NCBI GenBank assembly: GCA_949592205.1
Contig: CATIUR010000002.1
Span: forward strand, 133,932,090 to 133,996,089
Length of the DNA: 64,000 nt
From: Helichrysum umbraculigerum
Lineage: Eukaryota > Streptophyta > Magnoliopsida > Asterales > Asteraceae
Reading direction: 5' to 3'
Shown here: piece by piece, positions 38,549 to 50,592 of the stretch
Numbering within the stretch: the first letter of the stretch is position 1
How the letters are laid out: each line of letters starts with the position of its first letter
Notes under the pieces: model-generated
Told to the model about the DNA's origin: nothing
Seen by the model: only the letters and a program-made list of their open reading frames with translations
Databases searched by the model: none
Program-made: the position numbers and the translations under genes

Positions 38549-39096
38549 AGAGCATCTCCAATGTGTGCGGTATTCTTACCTTTTTGCACTAAGATAGTGC
38601 AGAAGTGTATAAAACTGACTCCAATGTTGGCATTAAACATTGCACTATTTTAGAGCAATGACAAATAGTGTTTAGTGTTGCACTAAATTTAATACTGCAC
38701 TAAACACTATTCACATTAATTGATAATATAGGTAATAGATAAATTGTCTTAAAATGATGTATCAATTGTAATATTTAAAATTACTAAATATAATGTTTGT
38801 TATTATTTTTATCAAAGAAACTTTATAATTTTTATAAAATTTATTTTTATCTTTCAAAATTATAAATATAATGATTGTTATTATATCTCTTATAATAATT
38901 TATCAGTTATATAAAAAATTTAGTATTATATTGTTGAATTGTGTATTTTAAATCCATTAAATAAGATTTAATGTAATAATTTAATGCAATACAGAGCAAC
39001 TTTTTTTAGTGCAAAAATATACTCAAAAGATTCGTCTTTTACACTAAAATAGTACAATTTAATGCACTAAAATGATGTATACATCGAAGATGCTCT
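38549..39096. mobile_element. AGAGCATCTCCAATG-type MITE
   Basis: The left end AGAGCATCTCCAATGTG and the inverted right end AGAGCATCTTCGATG flank 548 AT-rich bases with internal repeats around GCACTAAA and TAGTGCA. These ends are typical of a widespread plant MITE class. The target duplication is unclear. Confidence 0.7.
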
Positions 39097-40716
39097 TGTA
39101 CAAATGTAAGTCATATGTTTATTAAATATTTTAATTTTAACATAGAAACGTTAACCACTATGGTAGTGGCGGATTGAGTAATTTGTCATTGGGTGTGCAC
39201 GAACTTAACATACTCCTATTATTTATACAAGTCAAATTAATCATAAACTCCGTATTATACTTCCGGTTCTTCTTGGGTCAAATTTCAGGTCGGTTTATCA
39301 ACTCGTTTTGGATGTTTCTTGTTTTCTTTTCTTTTTTCCTCTTCCAATGCTTAAAGTCAATAAGCCAAAAGCAAAAAATCAAGCACAGTAATTCCCTATT
39401 ATTTATACAAGTATATCCAGTGTGTATAAGATATGATCGTATACCTTGATGGAAGGATTGTTCAAATACTGCGATATGATGTTAATGTTCATTTGGAAAG
39501 TTCTGTTCACGCTTAAAGCGTTCACAATAGTGGGTGAATGCCAGGTGAAAGGTACCAGCTAGACAGGGTGAACTGATATAGCCTCTTATATGAGCATGAG
39601 TTTGAAAAACTCTGGTGATACCAACTACTCGGGTAAAAGAACTGTATGATGGGTCGTTTATATAATAAGTATTGAAAAAGTAATTGGGACTCGTGAATTG
39701 AGGTATAGTATTGGAGGGAGTTGGATGGAAAAAGTGTTTTGTGGGTTCAATTATAACCCAGGTAAATGGTAATACTGCTGTGTATGATCCTAACACAGAA
39801 GGATATTCTGACTTGTACTTGTTGTGAGACAAGTGTACTACATGTGTCGCGATCATTGGCTCTTTTGGAAGTGTTAAAACCTAATTTTTGGGCATCATCT
39901 CACTTTTGTACAACCTTCAAGATCCTTTTTTATATCCGGAAGAATTGAGTTGTCAGAATCAATATGTTCAGATTTTAACACTTTGAATTCTTCAATCTGA
40001 CTTGCATAGCCTCAAGCTAACCCGTTTCAGCTTAAGGCTTCTTGGTCTAGACTGCCGTTAAAAAGTTATGTATTCTATCTACATTGATCCTAAGCTACAT
40101 ATATAAGCTCAAGTTGTGGCAATGGTCATCATTTAGAGTATACTATCATCAAATCTACTACATAGAGAGTCATCGACTCGACACAAATTAATCCTGGTTA
40201 AAATCAAATCTCAAACAAACTAACAAACTGTAAGGAAATGTGCTTTTCTAACACATACCTGTGATGGAATAGCATGTCATTTCCAAAAGTGTTCCGATCG
40301 AAATCCTAAAATTGTTATATATGTATGGTTTGAACTTTGACTTTGACTTTAGCAAATTATCACCTTGACCTCTATTGAAGGTTTGCATAAAATAGGAAAA
40401 TGATTTAATACACACTATATAATTTCATATATAATTGGTTTTACTCCATTATATACGTTGGAAACAAATATCTGCCCACATAAATCCATGATTCCATGAC
40501 CACCAAGTCATAACCAAACTTTTCAAAAGCTAAAAGCCAACACAAACTCCTATTTAATAGCATCACCCTTCCCTCATGAACACTTGCAACTTTATGAATT
40601 GGTCTTTCTAACAACTCTTTCTCCTAAAGAAACATTTTCTCTCTTTAAACTCTTATTGTTTTGTATGACTTTATGTTGATAGAAAATATAAAAAAACAAC
40701 AAATACAAGAGAAAAT
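39097..40716. other. Upstream region of the FAF-like gene
   Basis: No convincing gene. A 124-codon open frame on the minus strand (39482-39856) has no recognisable features and probably occurs by chance or marks a decayed gene. A possible TATA element, CTATTTAATAG, is at 40550-40560, about 165 bases before the FAF-like start. Confidence 0.35.
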
Positions 40717-41301
40717 ATGGCTGCCTGTGGAAGCCTTCAACACATCTTTGATAACCCATCCCCACCACCCCTATCTTCATGTAAACACATTTCACCCACG
40801 AATCCGCTCGATGGATCACCCACCGATGTGTTTTCAGGATTCAATCTTAACGAGAGAACAGACTCAATGCTATCATCCCCGGATCATAATTCCGAAAGTT
40901 TATCAGAAGCAGTCGGGTTTGAAAGCTTTGATGACGTAGAGGAAGACTTTAACGATCAATGGGAACAACGACATCAACATACGATAAAGAATGTAAAAAC
41001 CGGTGTGTGGGGTGAACCAAAGAGGTCGAGGATTAGTGGGAGAGAAATCCCACCGCCGATTTCTACTATTGGGAGGCGGGTGTGTTTTAAATCTTATCGG
41101 TATAATGGGAGGCTCGTCCTTAAAGAGGAAAAGATTCCAACACAAGAAACTTTGCATGCGTATAGAGAAGACGGGCGATTAAAGCTGCAGTTTGTTAGGT
41201 TTAACGATGAGGTGGAGGACGGGCAAAAAAACGATAATGGTGATGATCATGGTAATACAGAGGAAAATGAGATTAGGACCATGAAAGCTTCCATTTTGTA
41301 A
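40717..41301 (+). CDS. FANTASTIC FOUR (FAF)-like protein
   Basis: An intronless 194-residue protein. The FAF domain lies at about residues 111-165: PPPISTIGRRVCFKSYRYNG, then LVLKEEKIPTQE, then HAYREDGRLKLQFV. The N-terminal half has Ser/Pro-rich and acidic stretches (FDDVEEDFNDQWEQ) and the C-terminus is acidic. FAF proteins of Arabidopsis influence shoot meristem size and the WUSCHEL/CLAVATA balance; other family members are little studied, so the exact role is not inferable. The start is the first ATG with the expected N-terminus (MAACGSLQHIF). The frame is intact and a poly(A)-like AATAAA occurs near 41658. A small MITE lies about 260 bases downstream. Confidence 0.88.
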   Translation: MAACGSLQHIFDNPSPPPLSSCKHISPTNPLDGSPTDVFSGFNLNERTDSMLSSPDHNSESLSEAVGFESFDDVEEDFNDQWEQRHQHTIKNVKTGVWGEPKRSRISGREIPPPISTIGRRVCFKSYRYNGRLVLKEEKIPTQETLHAYREDGRLKLQFVRFNDEVEDGQKNDNGDDHGNTEENEIRTMKASIL

Positions 41302-41558
41302 AGTTGAAATATTTCTCTTATAAACTGAATGATAAACTTTTTATGTATATTATATGCATACTAACACATACATACGGACATACCTTGTTCAAGAACTTTT
41401 CCCCAATCCTAATCATTATGTATATTATACTATTTTTGTCACATATTATTCTTCTAGTTTTAAAAATCAAATTTGTCTATAGAATATATAGTATATATTA
41501 TCCATTGGTTATAAAGTTTTAAAAATTTAAAACTAGACTACCTTAGGCTTAAAGATAT

Positions 41559-41690
41559 GGCTAGTGATAAATACAACAAATCTTTTGATTCATACACCAT
41601 CTTTTACGCATTCTAAAGCAGTACTGTATAGCACTGCAATGCATGATTTTGGTGTATGAATAAAAATAAATGTTGTATATATCAACACCC
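41559..41690. mobile_element. Small MULE-type MITE, TSD TAAAGATAT
   Basis: 132 bases with ends GGCTAGTGATAAATAC and, inverted, GGGTGTTGATATATAC. TAAAGATAT (9 bases) flanks both sides at 41550-41558 and 41691-41699. Related ends occur at 47526 and 49301. Confidence 0.82.
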
Positions 41691-42639
41691 TAAAGATATA
41701 CAGACATTCTTTTACAACCAAATCAATGTCTCAAAAATATATAAGATCCCAAGATAAGATTTATATGATCTGTGTTTCCACCCTTGAATTCAAATCAAAA
41801 GCTATCATGTAAACAGATAGAAATATGAGGTCAAGAAATCAATAGATGCTGGCAACAAAAAAAACAGGTGGACAAAACATGTGAGGAAAAAGCTGGGACA
41901 TAGCTCCTGAGAAACCAGCTATAATGTTTTTTTTGCTAAATAAAAAGTACAAGTTAACATGAACAAGGTACAACTCTACAGCGATCCATTTGAACAAATT
42001 AGATCATTACCGTAGACTTTTTAATAATGATAATGAACCATATCAAATATAATGATCCTTACATATGATCATGAAAGCAACATGTTAAAGTTTTCATACC
42101 ACATGTTATCACATGAAAACAGATGGTTGGTGACCAACTTAGGATCTTTATGATCATTTTCACTTAATATCAATGCATATATGTTTAAGGGATCCCAAGA
42201 AAAGGCGATTCACCATATGATGTGTAGCAATACAAAAACCATTGCATAAAGACAGTTAAATATGTGGAGCGAGTCAAATTACGGAGTTGATTTTACCTAA
42301 ACAATTCAAGAAACGATATGTTTTAGGGTGCGTTTAGTTTGTTCGAGGGAATCACCAATTGGTAGGAATTTAGATATTATCCCAAATGTTGTTGTTAGGA
42401 AGTTCCACTTACATAAGGTTCAGTCATATGGTTCACCTGACAAGATCTTAATTATTCAAAAAGATAAGAATTGAACAAACGAAGTTTGTGAGTTAGCCCG
42501 GCCCAGCCCGTTTTGAGTCACATTAATATAGTAATTCATCAACCATATTGACCATCCCGCCCTTTTTCCACCTATCATAAGCATACTCTAATCCCTAGAA
42601 TTACATAATAAGAATCCTAGCATCAACCAAGTAAACGAG
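41691..42639. other. Intergenic, with a possible MITE remnant
   Basis: No gene is seen. 42326-42490 has ends of the GGGTGCGTTTAGTTTGTTC type and an inverse near ATTGAACAAACGAAG, suggesting a MITE of about 165 bases. 42510-42640 starts the duplicated segment that recurs at 44680. Confidence 0.4.
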
Positions 42640-42990
42640 TTCAGTAGTCCTAACCTGTGTAATCATCTTATTACAGAGTTCATGTTGAATTGATTCCTTC
42701 CGCGAAATGTGATCCAAAACTCCAGTACACAGTTCTCTCACCAAGCCAGTAAAATTTGACTTTCACATGTTGGTTATTCCAGAAGTCTTTGATCAGATCA
42801 TCAAATAACTTAAGCTCTCTCTAAAAACGATGTTTTGAAACATTTATCAGACCTGCTAAACAGTGTAAATTAAAAGCTCTTCCTGGCTGTTGTCCACACT
42901 GATTCTGCCTGCAAATGCACACCGTAGTGTTAAAAATTACAATGGCAAATTGGTCGGGTTGAGTGGTTGACTTGGAACACTTTTTGTCCA
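42640..42990 (-). pseudogene. Duplicated ROPGAP exon remnant (second copy)
   Basis: On the minus strand, GLVRELCTGVLDHISRK is readable near 42758-42708, matching the AWFRELPTGVLD region of plant ROP GTPase-activating proteins. It is preceded by an intron-like gap and a decayed end of the previous exon (near 42890-42855). The surrounding 42510-43090 resembles 44680-45430, so it is a duplicate of part of the neighbouring dead gene. Stops and lost exons make it non-functional. Confidence 0.65.
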
Positions 42991-43090
42991 AAGACTTCAT
43001 AATGCATAAAAATTGTACCAGTTCAATAATAATTTGATATCTACAGCAAGATGCATGTTGCTAGGCTTTTGCCCCTTTTGACCTATTTTC

Positions 43091-43823
43091 TTCAATAAAT
43101 TGGTAGGGTCGTGTTCCGAAAATGATATGGTTCAATGATGGAACCTTCTCTTTCCCGAAGATGAGTGTCTTTAGAAAGTTCATAACTTGGACTACGCACA
43201 TCAATGTTGTTAACGGATTCGTTATCTGCAATAAAAAAAACGTACATACGGCACTATCATGCAGTACAACTGAATTGCATTACAAAAGTAAGCAGACAGA
43301 ATAAAGAATTGAATGTATAATGTGTGTTACTTGAACTTCAAACCAGTCTACTGGCTTCAATTACACAACTTAAAATTATATTTAGTCCTTATTTTGTATC
43401 TGCTGACTGTCTAGTTACAAATGTGTCATGTTAACCCAAAAGACTTGATTCAAAAGCAAACGGGTGGAAACCATAAAAAAATAAATTCAAAAGCATCAAA
43501 CCTCTAATGCACTCACTAAATTTTAAAACATTTATCATAGTAATAATCAAATTTACAGCAAATCAATTATACATGAAAATAGGAAATAGATATATCAAGT
43601 GTTTGAGCCAGCCTGGCCCAGCCCGTTATGACCAGTAGGTCCCAGCCCGCTGTGACCCCCAGGCCCCATCTTGCTGTGACCCCCCACTAACATAGAAATA
43701 TACTAAGGTGGCGTTTGGTTTCTAAATGGATATGGTAATGAGTTTGGTAGTGAGTATAGCCGTATAGGTTTGAAAGATTAGTAGGAAAGAGAGAGAAATA
43801 ATTGTTTGTTTTACTGTAATTTG
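43091..43823. other. Intergenic, duplicated-segment flank
   Basis: No gene is seen. From about 43706 (GGTGGCGTTTGGTTTCTAAA) an older transposon end appears to begin; the hAT-like MITE at 43824 lies inside it and a possible partner end (inverted GGACCTGTTTGTGTTA) is near 44646-44662. Confidence 0.35.
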
Positions 43824-44426
43824 CAGTGTTTTAAAACCCGGGTTTTTAGTCGACCCGGAAAATTGTTATTTTCTGGTTGGACCGGTCGGACCGGTTGGGC
43901 CGGAAGGTCGGACCGGATTTAATAATAGTATACAATAGTAATATTTAGTGAATTTTTTATTTTTTTTATAATTATAAATATAATTATTAATTATATCATG
44001 TATAATAATTATAATCCATAGAGTAATAAAGGGTGATGACACATCGATTCTCTTGTTATTCTTGGAATACACATCAATATAATAATTATATAATCCATAG
44101 AGTAATAAATGGTGATGACACATCAGTCAAAGAATCACTTATTACCCTTATTATTCTTGAAATACACAATCAGTAAATATTCCCTAAATATAAATGATTA
44201 TATGTACATAGAAATTAAAAATAAAAAAAAAACAAAAAAAAAAAACATGAAACCCGGGTCAATGTGCCTTTCCGGGTCCCGGTCCAACCCGGTCCGACCG
44301 GCCGGGTCAACCGGGTCGTTGACTAGTCAACATATTGAAAAACCCGGTTTTAAATGGCCCGGAAAACTCTAAAAATGCGGTCCGACCGGTCCGACCGGGC
44401 CGGTCGAACCGGGTCTTAAAACGTTG
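43824..44426. mobile_element. hAT-type MITE, TSD GTAATTTG
   Basis: 603 bases with ends CAGTGTTTTAAAACCCGG and, inverted, CAACGTTTTAAGACCCGG. The perfect 8-base duplication GTAATTTG flanks it (43816-43823, 44427-44434). CCGGTCCGACC-rich subterminal repeats lie at both ends. The middle has a repeated block (ATAATCCATAGAGTAATAAA at 44009 and 44091). Confidence 0.88.
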
Positions 44427-44840
44427 GTAATTTGGTACGGGTTTCAAATAATTTTAGTTAAAAAAGTCAAAAAGAAATGATATATTTTAATGATAGTGGG
44501 CCACCAATAAGTTCTCCAATAAACCCACCCACATTAGGTTTCCCTAAACCCATGTTACATGGGTCTCATGGAACACATTCAGTACTTCAAGCAAACAATG
44601 TACTCCATATATGACTTTGAAACCCATACATCTACATATAACCTTTAACACAAACAGGTCCTAATATATATCATCCACTTGACCTATTACCCAACCCGCC
44701 CAGATTGCCAACTATAACTCAAGTCCCTCGTATTACATAATAAGAATCCTAACCTAATCCTTGAATGCATGTAAAATCACCAGAACCAAGTTAAAAACCT
44801 AATAATGATCCTGATGTAAACAAGTTTATTAGTTTTAACC

Positions 44841-46595
44841 TGTGTTATATTTGGCACTTAACCCATGGCAGTGTTGCGTGAAACCACCTTATTTAAGTGT
44901 CCATGAACATCAGACATGAGATTGATGACCCAGTCAAGTAGGGCAGTTTCTGTTGGCGACAGAACAGACGAGGGCCAAGCACTCTTCCTCCTATTGACAT
45001 CGCAGATATGCTTCCGTGAAACGTGATCCAAGCGCTCTTCTCGGCAGAAGGCAGACGAGGGCCAATCACTCTCTGAACCAAGCCTGTAACAATTGACTTT
45101 CACATCATGGTTTTTTCAGAAGTATCTGATTATGGGTTAAATGACTTAAATTCCATTTAAAATCAATGTTTTCTTATTCAGACCTGCCAAACAGTGAACA
45201 TCAATAACATCTAGAACCACCCCGCTGTTGTCACCACGCTGTACACTTTTTGGCCAAATGATCGGGTGGACCCACTACTCTTTTTGTCCAACCTTTAAAG
45301 TCTTTGGGAATAATTAGTATTCCAAAAAGTCGTATCAGTGCAATAATAATCCAGTAAATGATTTACGGCCTTCTGTACATTCGCAATACACTTTGCAAGG
45401 CTTTAGACCTGTTTGATGTATTTCCTTTAAACTTATTTAATTGTAAGCATTACCATTAACCAATGGATCAAAGTTCCGAACATATGTACAAAGATCCCTA
45501 AAGATTCAAACTTTAATGCACATAATATATATTACTACATACTTGTTCTTGTGTGTCTATACAAAAGGTAAAAAAAAAAAAACCCTGTTGCAAGCTGCCT
45601 TGACTATACAAGCAATGCAGCAAAAGCAAGAGTATTGTAGGGATACTGTTGCCTCTTGAGTCGTATGCTACCTGCACTGATTCTGTAGAACGACAAACAC
45701 TGTGGTACTACAAAGTGAAATTAACGAGAGACTAAAGTAGCGAAACCGAATAACAAGATGAATAACCGAAAAGATAGATCAATTTTAACAAAAGTTTCAT
45801 TTGGCTTAGAAATTGAACGGAAAGGTTTCACTTCACATTATATCATTCTTGCAAGAATGCAATACAAATATACAATCATACAATGTAGGTTTCATGACCC
45901 ATCAATCACCGAAAAATAAATGCAAAACGAACAGCTGCACTTGGTAGTATTTCTGTAGAATCACCTTTTGTGCAATATTTTCACAAGAAAAACCGTTTAT
46001 CTGCCACGAAAAACGCAATGCAATGACTCAAAACAGTTCTTTATGGACTAATCACATTTGGACGCTAACTAGTTCAAGTTATCAAGTTCAGTATTCTTAA
46101 TGGAAACAAACAATCTTGAGTGACATACACTATTTAACTACAAACCCATCAGCAAAAAACGGAATGATTCCTTAAGATCATATCATTAAAACAAAAAATG
46201 AAATGACTTTTAATGTACATATACCTTGCACTAGGGGCACTTGTGGGCACATGAGATTGAACCCACCCCAACAGGCAAACCAAAGAACCCATTAAACCTA
46301 TCAAAGTAACATGTGGCACGTGGCGAACATCAGTTGGCCATCCAATCTCCATACCAGAAACACCATTCCTAGTCTTCCAATAAGAGCCAGCTCTGAATGA
46401 ATTCTTGAACAAAGTCCACGAAAGTGCTAGAGAAGTCAACTGTTGGTTATCACAATCTTTACTGTTTTCCACATCATTTTCATTTTCATCTTCTTCACTG
46501 CAGATTGTAGCCCTTGAAATCCCATTTCTTGAATCTTGTGTTTCTTGATTCACATATGAAATCAGTGATTTGTGATTGGGAGTCTGTAATTCCAT
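44841..46595 (-). pseudogene. Decayed ROP GTPase-activating protein (CRIB-type ROPGAP)
   Basis: ROPGAPs stimulate GTP hydrolysis by plant Rho (ROP) GTPases and carry a CRIB motif before the GAP domain. Readable exons on the minus strand: 46595-46225 with an acidic N-terminus and the CRIB-like MEIGWPTDVRHVPHV; about 45699-45584 (STESVQ, YDSRGNSIPTILLL, CLYSQGSLQQ); about 45270-45184 (VIDVHCLAG); and about 45085-44841 (PTETALLDWVINLM, LNKVVSRNTAMG). Splice signals are largely kept. The exon carrying the catalytic arginine loop is not recognisable, the conserved block after the CRIB is read out of frame between two compensating indels, and a TAA at 44860-44858 interrupts the last exon. Later GAP exons are missing. 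I call it a pseudogene; exon 1 alone remains open. Confidence 0.78.
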
Positions 46596-46849
46596 GTGAT
46601 GGGAATGATGACTAATAACAGAATTTTGGACAGAAAATACAAAGGAATTGCTTTATTTGCACCATTTCTTTTAAGAATAATATACATGAAAGAAAGATAA
46701 TATTCAAGAAATTTTTGTTAAACTTAAACGATAAATATCATACAAAATGATATGTTTTCGAGTTAGAATTGACCAATACCAAAATTAAATCTAAGACACT
46801 AAAAACGTAGAAACCAAACATATCCCATATCAATATCAGTATTCATTAA

Positions 46850-48408
46850 TCAGGTAACAAACAATTCTAAATCAGATTTATTTTCCTGATCAACAACATC
46901 AAGAAACACAGGATCAACCGTCACATGACTTTCCACATGCACCTTAAACTTATGTCCCCACCACACCACTCTCGCAACACCTTCAATATCCACCGTGGCA
47001 TCCAACACCATCTCTCGTTTCCTGACGTCCGACATTAACTGAACCGCGTGGTGTGCCAACTCCATGCTGCTCAGTCGTGCTGGAAGATGAAGCAGCTGAC
47101 ACGAGTGTGGTGGTTGAGACCCTGCAGACACCTGTGCAAACGTACAACATATATAACATGTACCGACTACTCACTAATCTACAAACTAGTAATGGCCATA
47201 AATTCGTGGGTAACATATATATTGTAAAAGAAAATGAGAACGTTAAACTTCCATCACATGTGCCTATAATATAAAGTACCATATGTATCGACTAGCAAAT
47301 TGAAACGATTTAACTAAGTACTAACACACCGGATAGGACTGTTTCACATCAGCCCGGAATTACTCAAATTCTGTAGCATATGCCTTTACAAAAAAAGTTA
47401 CATGTAGCTAACAACACGATATTAACTGTTAAGTTTGAAAGGGGGACAAATTATGTAGTTTCACCAAAGTTTAGAGGTAATTAATGTATTTCGTTAAAGA
47501 ACACATTGTGTTGCACTTAATTTATGGGTGATGATAAATCCACCAAATTTTTTGATAAATCCACCATTACAGTGCAATACCAGTTTGTACAGTACAAACT
47601 TTCAATGCATAAATATGGTGGATCTATCAAAAAGTTTGGTGGAAATATCACCAAACTTAATTTATGTGCATTTATCATTTACCCTTTTACCATCTAACTA
47701 ATTTTTATCCAACTAACTTGTTAAAAGAGGGTTCTGTACTTCAGTGTTCATTTGGGTTTGGGGTGTTTGATATTGCTTATTTACACCCTTTATCAGCACC
47801 CTTCTGAAAACTGAATAGGGTTTATCCGCTTATTTGTTAAGTAAAAAGCACTTAAACATAACCATTTCCGCACATACTTATTTTTTAAGCACATAACTAC
47901 TTATAAATAAGGAATTCCAATTTATTTTGACAAAAAATAGTTGGATGATCTGAACACAAAAGAAAAAGGAAAAGAGAAAAAGGAAAAGTAGTTCAAACAA
48001 TAAATTCATATGTAAAGACTAGCAGAAAAAAGTCAAATAACTGATACAATAAGTCATATATGACCAACAGAACATAATTAGCAACAAACTGATTAAACTA
48101 AATATCCGTCACTAATAACAGTAAAAACGATTAATTTCGTCACTAACCTGAGCAGAACCCAGCAACGACCCAGCATAAAAGATGGACATCTCGGTGGAAG
48201 AATAATGAATAGGGACAGCATTAGGGTTGGTGACGTGGACAGTAAGAACAACCTCGGTGTCAATCAACGGAAGACTAAGTTTAAAAGATTTAATATCAAC
48301 TGAGACTAGATGGAAAGTTGGGTCTTTGGGTTTTGCGGATATTAGTGCTGACGTGGCGACTGCCGTTGCTGCTCCGATTACGGCGGAGGTCCAGCTCCAG
48401 TTCACCAT
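46850..48408 (-). CDS. LEA-2 family protein (two exons)
   Basis: Exon 1 is 48408-48148 and exon 2 is 47131-46850, joined in phase 0 by GT-AG; the product is 180 residues. The N-terminus MVNWSWTSAVIGAATAVATS has a hydrophobic segment (about residues 5-25) that could be a membrane anchor. The rest is the LEA-2 fold typical of LEA14/NDR1-HIN1-like proteins: VSVDIKSFKLSLPLIDTEVV, LTVHVTNPNAVPIHYSSTEM, and in exon 2 a beta-rich domain ending in DLELFVT. LEA-2 proteins are stable beta-sandwich proteins linked to stress or defence; the specific role cannot be read from sequence. The frame and splice sites are intact. The intron carries a 129-base MITE. Confidence 0.88.
47526..47654. mobile_element. 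MITE in the LEA-2 intron
   Basis: 129 bases, ends GGGTGATGATAAATCCACC and, inverted, TTGGTGATATTTCCACC. ACTTAATTTAT (11 bases) is repeated at 47515-47525 and 47655-47665. The ends resemble the MITE at 41559. Confidence 0.78.
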
Positions 48409-48638
48409 TTTTAATCTCCAAGTAGAGGCGGTTTAATTTGATTGAGGAGAATTTGTAGCGTGTGGTTTTGGTAGTTTGGTGTTTAATAGCGGTGGTCAGC
48501 AAGGGTAAAGATGTAATTTTGATAATAATATTACAGGAATATATACATGCTTAATGCAAGACTTGAACCCGCAACCTATTAGTTAAAAGGTTCCCCATTT
48601 CTATCTCTGTGTCGTTAATTTTCTATTACGTTTTACTA

Positions 48639-48888
48639 CATCCGTCCCATTACAAGTGTTATATTTTGACTTTTCAAAGTCTTTCTTTTGAACTTTGATC
48701 TTAAGTATTTTTGTTTGTGTTGTAGAATACTTCATGAAAATTATATCAATGAAAATACATTTAAAACCTAATCCATTCATATATTTTGCATTAAGTATTA
48801 TATAACACAAACAAAAATATTTAAGATCAGAATTGAAAACAAAAGAATTCAAAAAGTAAATATGACACTTATAATGGGACAAAAGGAC
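48639..48888. mobile_element. Stowaway-type MITE (TA target)
   Basis: 250 bases bounded by TA dinucleotides. The ends read CATCCGTCCCATTACAAGTG and, inverted, GTCCTTTTGTCCCATTATAA, typical of Stowaway (Tc1/mariner) MITEs. The long inner arms are also inverted. It lies about 230 bases upstream of the LEA-2 start, possibly in its promoter. Confidence 0.85.
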
Positions 48889-48890
48889 TA

Positions 48891-49300
48891 TCATGTATTT
48901 CTCACATGGGAATTATAAAGACACCCCCTTTTTACAGGGATACCCCCGGGACCAGTGTAGTCCTCGTCCAGTCCTTTTTAGTTCAGTTTTATCTAAGATC
49001 GGTCACAGTTTAGTACATAATCAGTTTCAATTTTAGACTAATCTGAGGGTAGGGATTAGAAAAGGAGGGGGTATACCCAGAAAAGTAAAAGAAAAAAAAA
49101 ATGCTGTAATTGATTAAAAGGGTGTGAGGGGGTAGGAGATGGGGAAAAGGGGGAAAATGGAGTAGCTTTATTAGGACCCTTCTCGCACAAGGTCTCATGT
49201 TGCCATGTTGGATCCTTATGTCATACTACCGTACACTGATTACAACTAGTAGTCTAGTATGTAACTAGTAATTTTCTTGTCAATTGTCACACGGATAAAC
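48891..49300. other. Intergenic, nothing recognised
   Basis: AT-rich with purine-rich patches near 49070-49160. No gene or repeat end was identified. Confidence 0.4.
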
Positions 49301-50150
49301 TTTTAGGCGTTGATAAATACAACACCAAATATGTTTCATACAACAAAGTTATGCTTCTGTATACTTGTACAGTAAGCTATAACCAGTGGCGGAGCTAGAA
49401 CGAAATACCACGGGTTGCAAAAATATCTAAACAAAATAAAAGTTAAAATTGTACGATTCCATTGATCAAGTAAAATTGCATCAAAAGTACGATTATATTG
49501 CAACTAAAATTTAAATTTTCTCTCGTCGTTCACCGGTAACTTTAAAACAACGAATAGCGCTTCGTCCGAAACATTTTCTAGTACTTTTGTTTCTATATTG
49601 CATAGTATAGAGCACTAGAACGATGAAAGTTCATCTTCCATTTAACTCCACAAATCTTTCTTTACCAACTATTAGAAAAACACATAGCTATTGCAACGGA
49701 AAACAACTGAAGCTAACTTCAATCACTGATAGACCAATGGAACATACACGTAATTTTTCGTCATATCTTATGTTTAGCTTTTGATCTTTTATAATTGATT
49801 ACTAGTATATTATCCTTTTGTTTCTAATTTCTATAAGGTGATACTATATATATTTTTTTATAAATGAGTATTGGATTACTAACTTGACTTTGGTTTAGTT
49901 TAGTAAAAAACGTTTAGACTAAAGTGGACAATCTTTTCAAATAAAAATGGGTCTAATTATCTAATCTATTGGGTAGCACATATACTATTATGAAAATTTA
50001 AAATTTTTGTATACTAAATTTAGAAAGATCATGTGTAGCATTTGCCACCCATGGCACCAAAACAACACTGCCCCTGACTATAACAGTTGTACAATGTGTT
50101 ATATGAAATAATATTGTTGTTGTATTTATCACTTTCCAAATTAACTTTTA
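49301..50150. mobile_element. Foldback MITE split by a hAT-like element
   Basis: The outer ends GGCGTTGATAAATACAACAC (49302) and, inverted, GTGATAAATACAACAAC (near 50122-50140) match the MITE family at 41559. The insert at 49384-50076 divides the two arms. Outer target duplications are not clear. Confidence 0.6.
49384..50076. mobile_element. hAT-like non-autonomous element
   Basis: Ends CAGTGGCGGAG and, inverted, CAGGGGCAGTG. Flanking 8-mers GCTATAAC and ACTATAAC match at seven of eight positions, fitting a hAT-type duplication. 693 bases with no coding capacity. Confidence 0.7.
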
Positions 50151-50194
50151 TGCATACACTACACCATATCTATTAGTGTATTGCATTATGTGTA

Positions 50195-50524
50195 CTAGAA
50201 CTCTAAACGAGCCGAGCCGAGCTCAACAGGGCTTGATTTCGATTTCAGCTTGATAGCTCGACAAGCTTTTACAATGGAGATTCGAGCTCGGCTCGAAAAT
50301 GTATTTAAATGGCTCGAGCTCAGCTAAAAAAGCTAAAAATTTTATTTAATAATAAATTTTAAAATTCAAACTTAAGTTATAGTCATTTAGAAAATATAAA
50401 TTAATAATTAATAATAAAAATCATTTAAAATTTATATGAAATTCAAATACATCGTGAAAACAAGTCAAAAACTTTGTAAAATAGTTCAACAAATTCAAAA
50501 TATAATAATAATATCATTTACATA
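50195..50524. repeat. GAGCCGAGCTC-rich transposon end (left half)
   Basis: CGAGCCGAGCCGAGCTCAAC and further GCTCGAGCTCAGC copies form a loosely inverted pair with 53730-53870 on the far side of the solo LTR. They are probably the two ends of one hAT-like element opened by later insertions. Confidence 0.45.
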
Positions 50525-50527
50525 TCA

Positions 50528-50529
<2 letters not shown>

Positions 50530-50588
<59 letters not shown>
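50530..50588. repeat. AT dinucleotide microsatellite
   Basis: About 59 bases of (TA)n directly before the solo LTR; its last five bases ATATA serve as the left target duplication. Confidence 0.95.

Positions 50589-50592
<4 letters not shown>

Noticed and set aside
39482..39856. 124-codon minus-strand frame
   Set aside because: No recognisable domain, codon pattern or splice context; possibly a decayed gene but not supportable.
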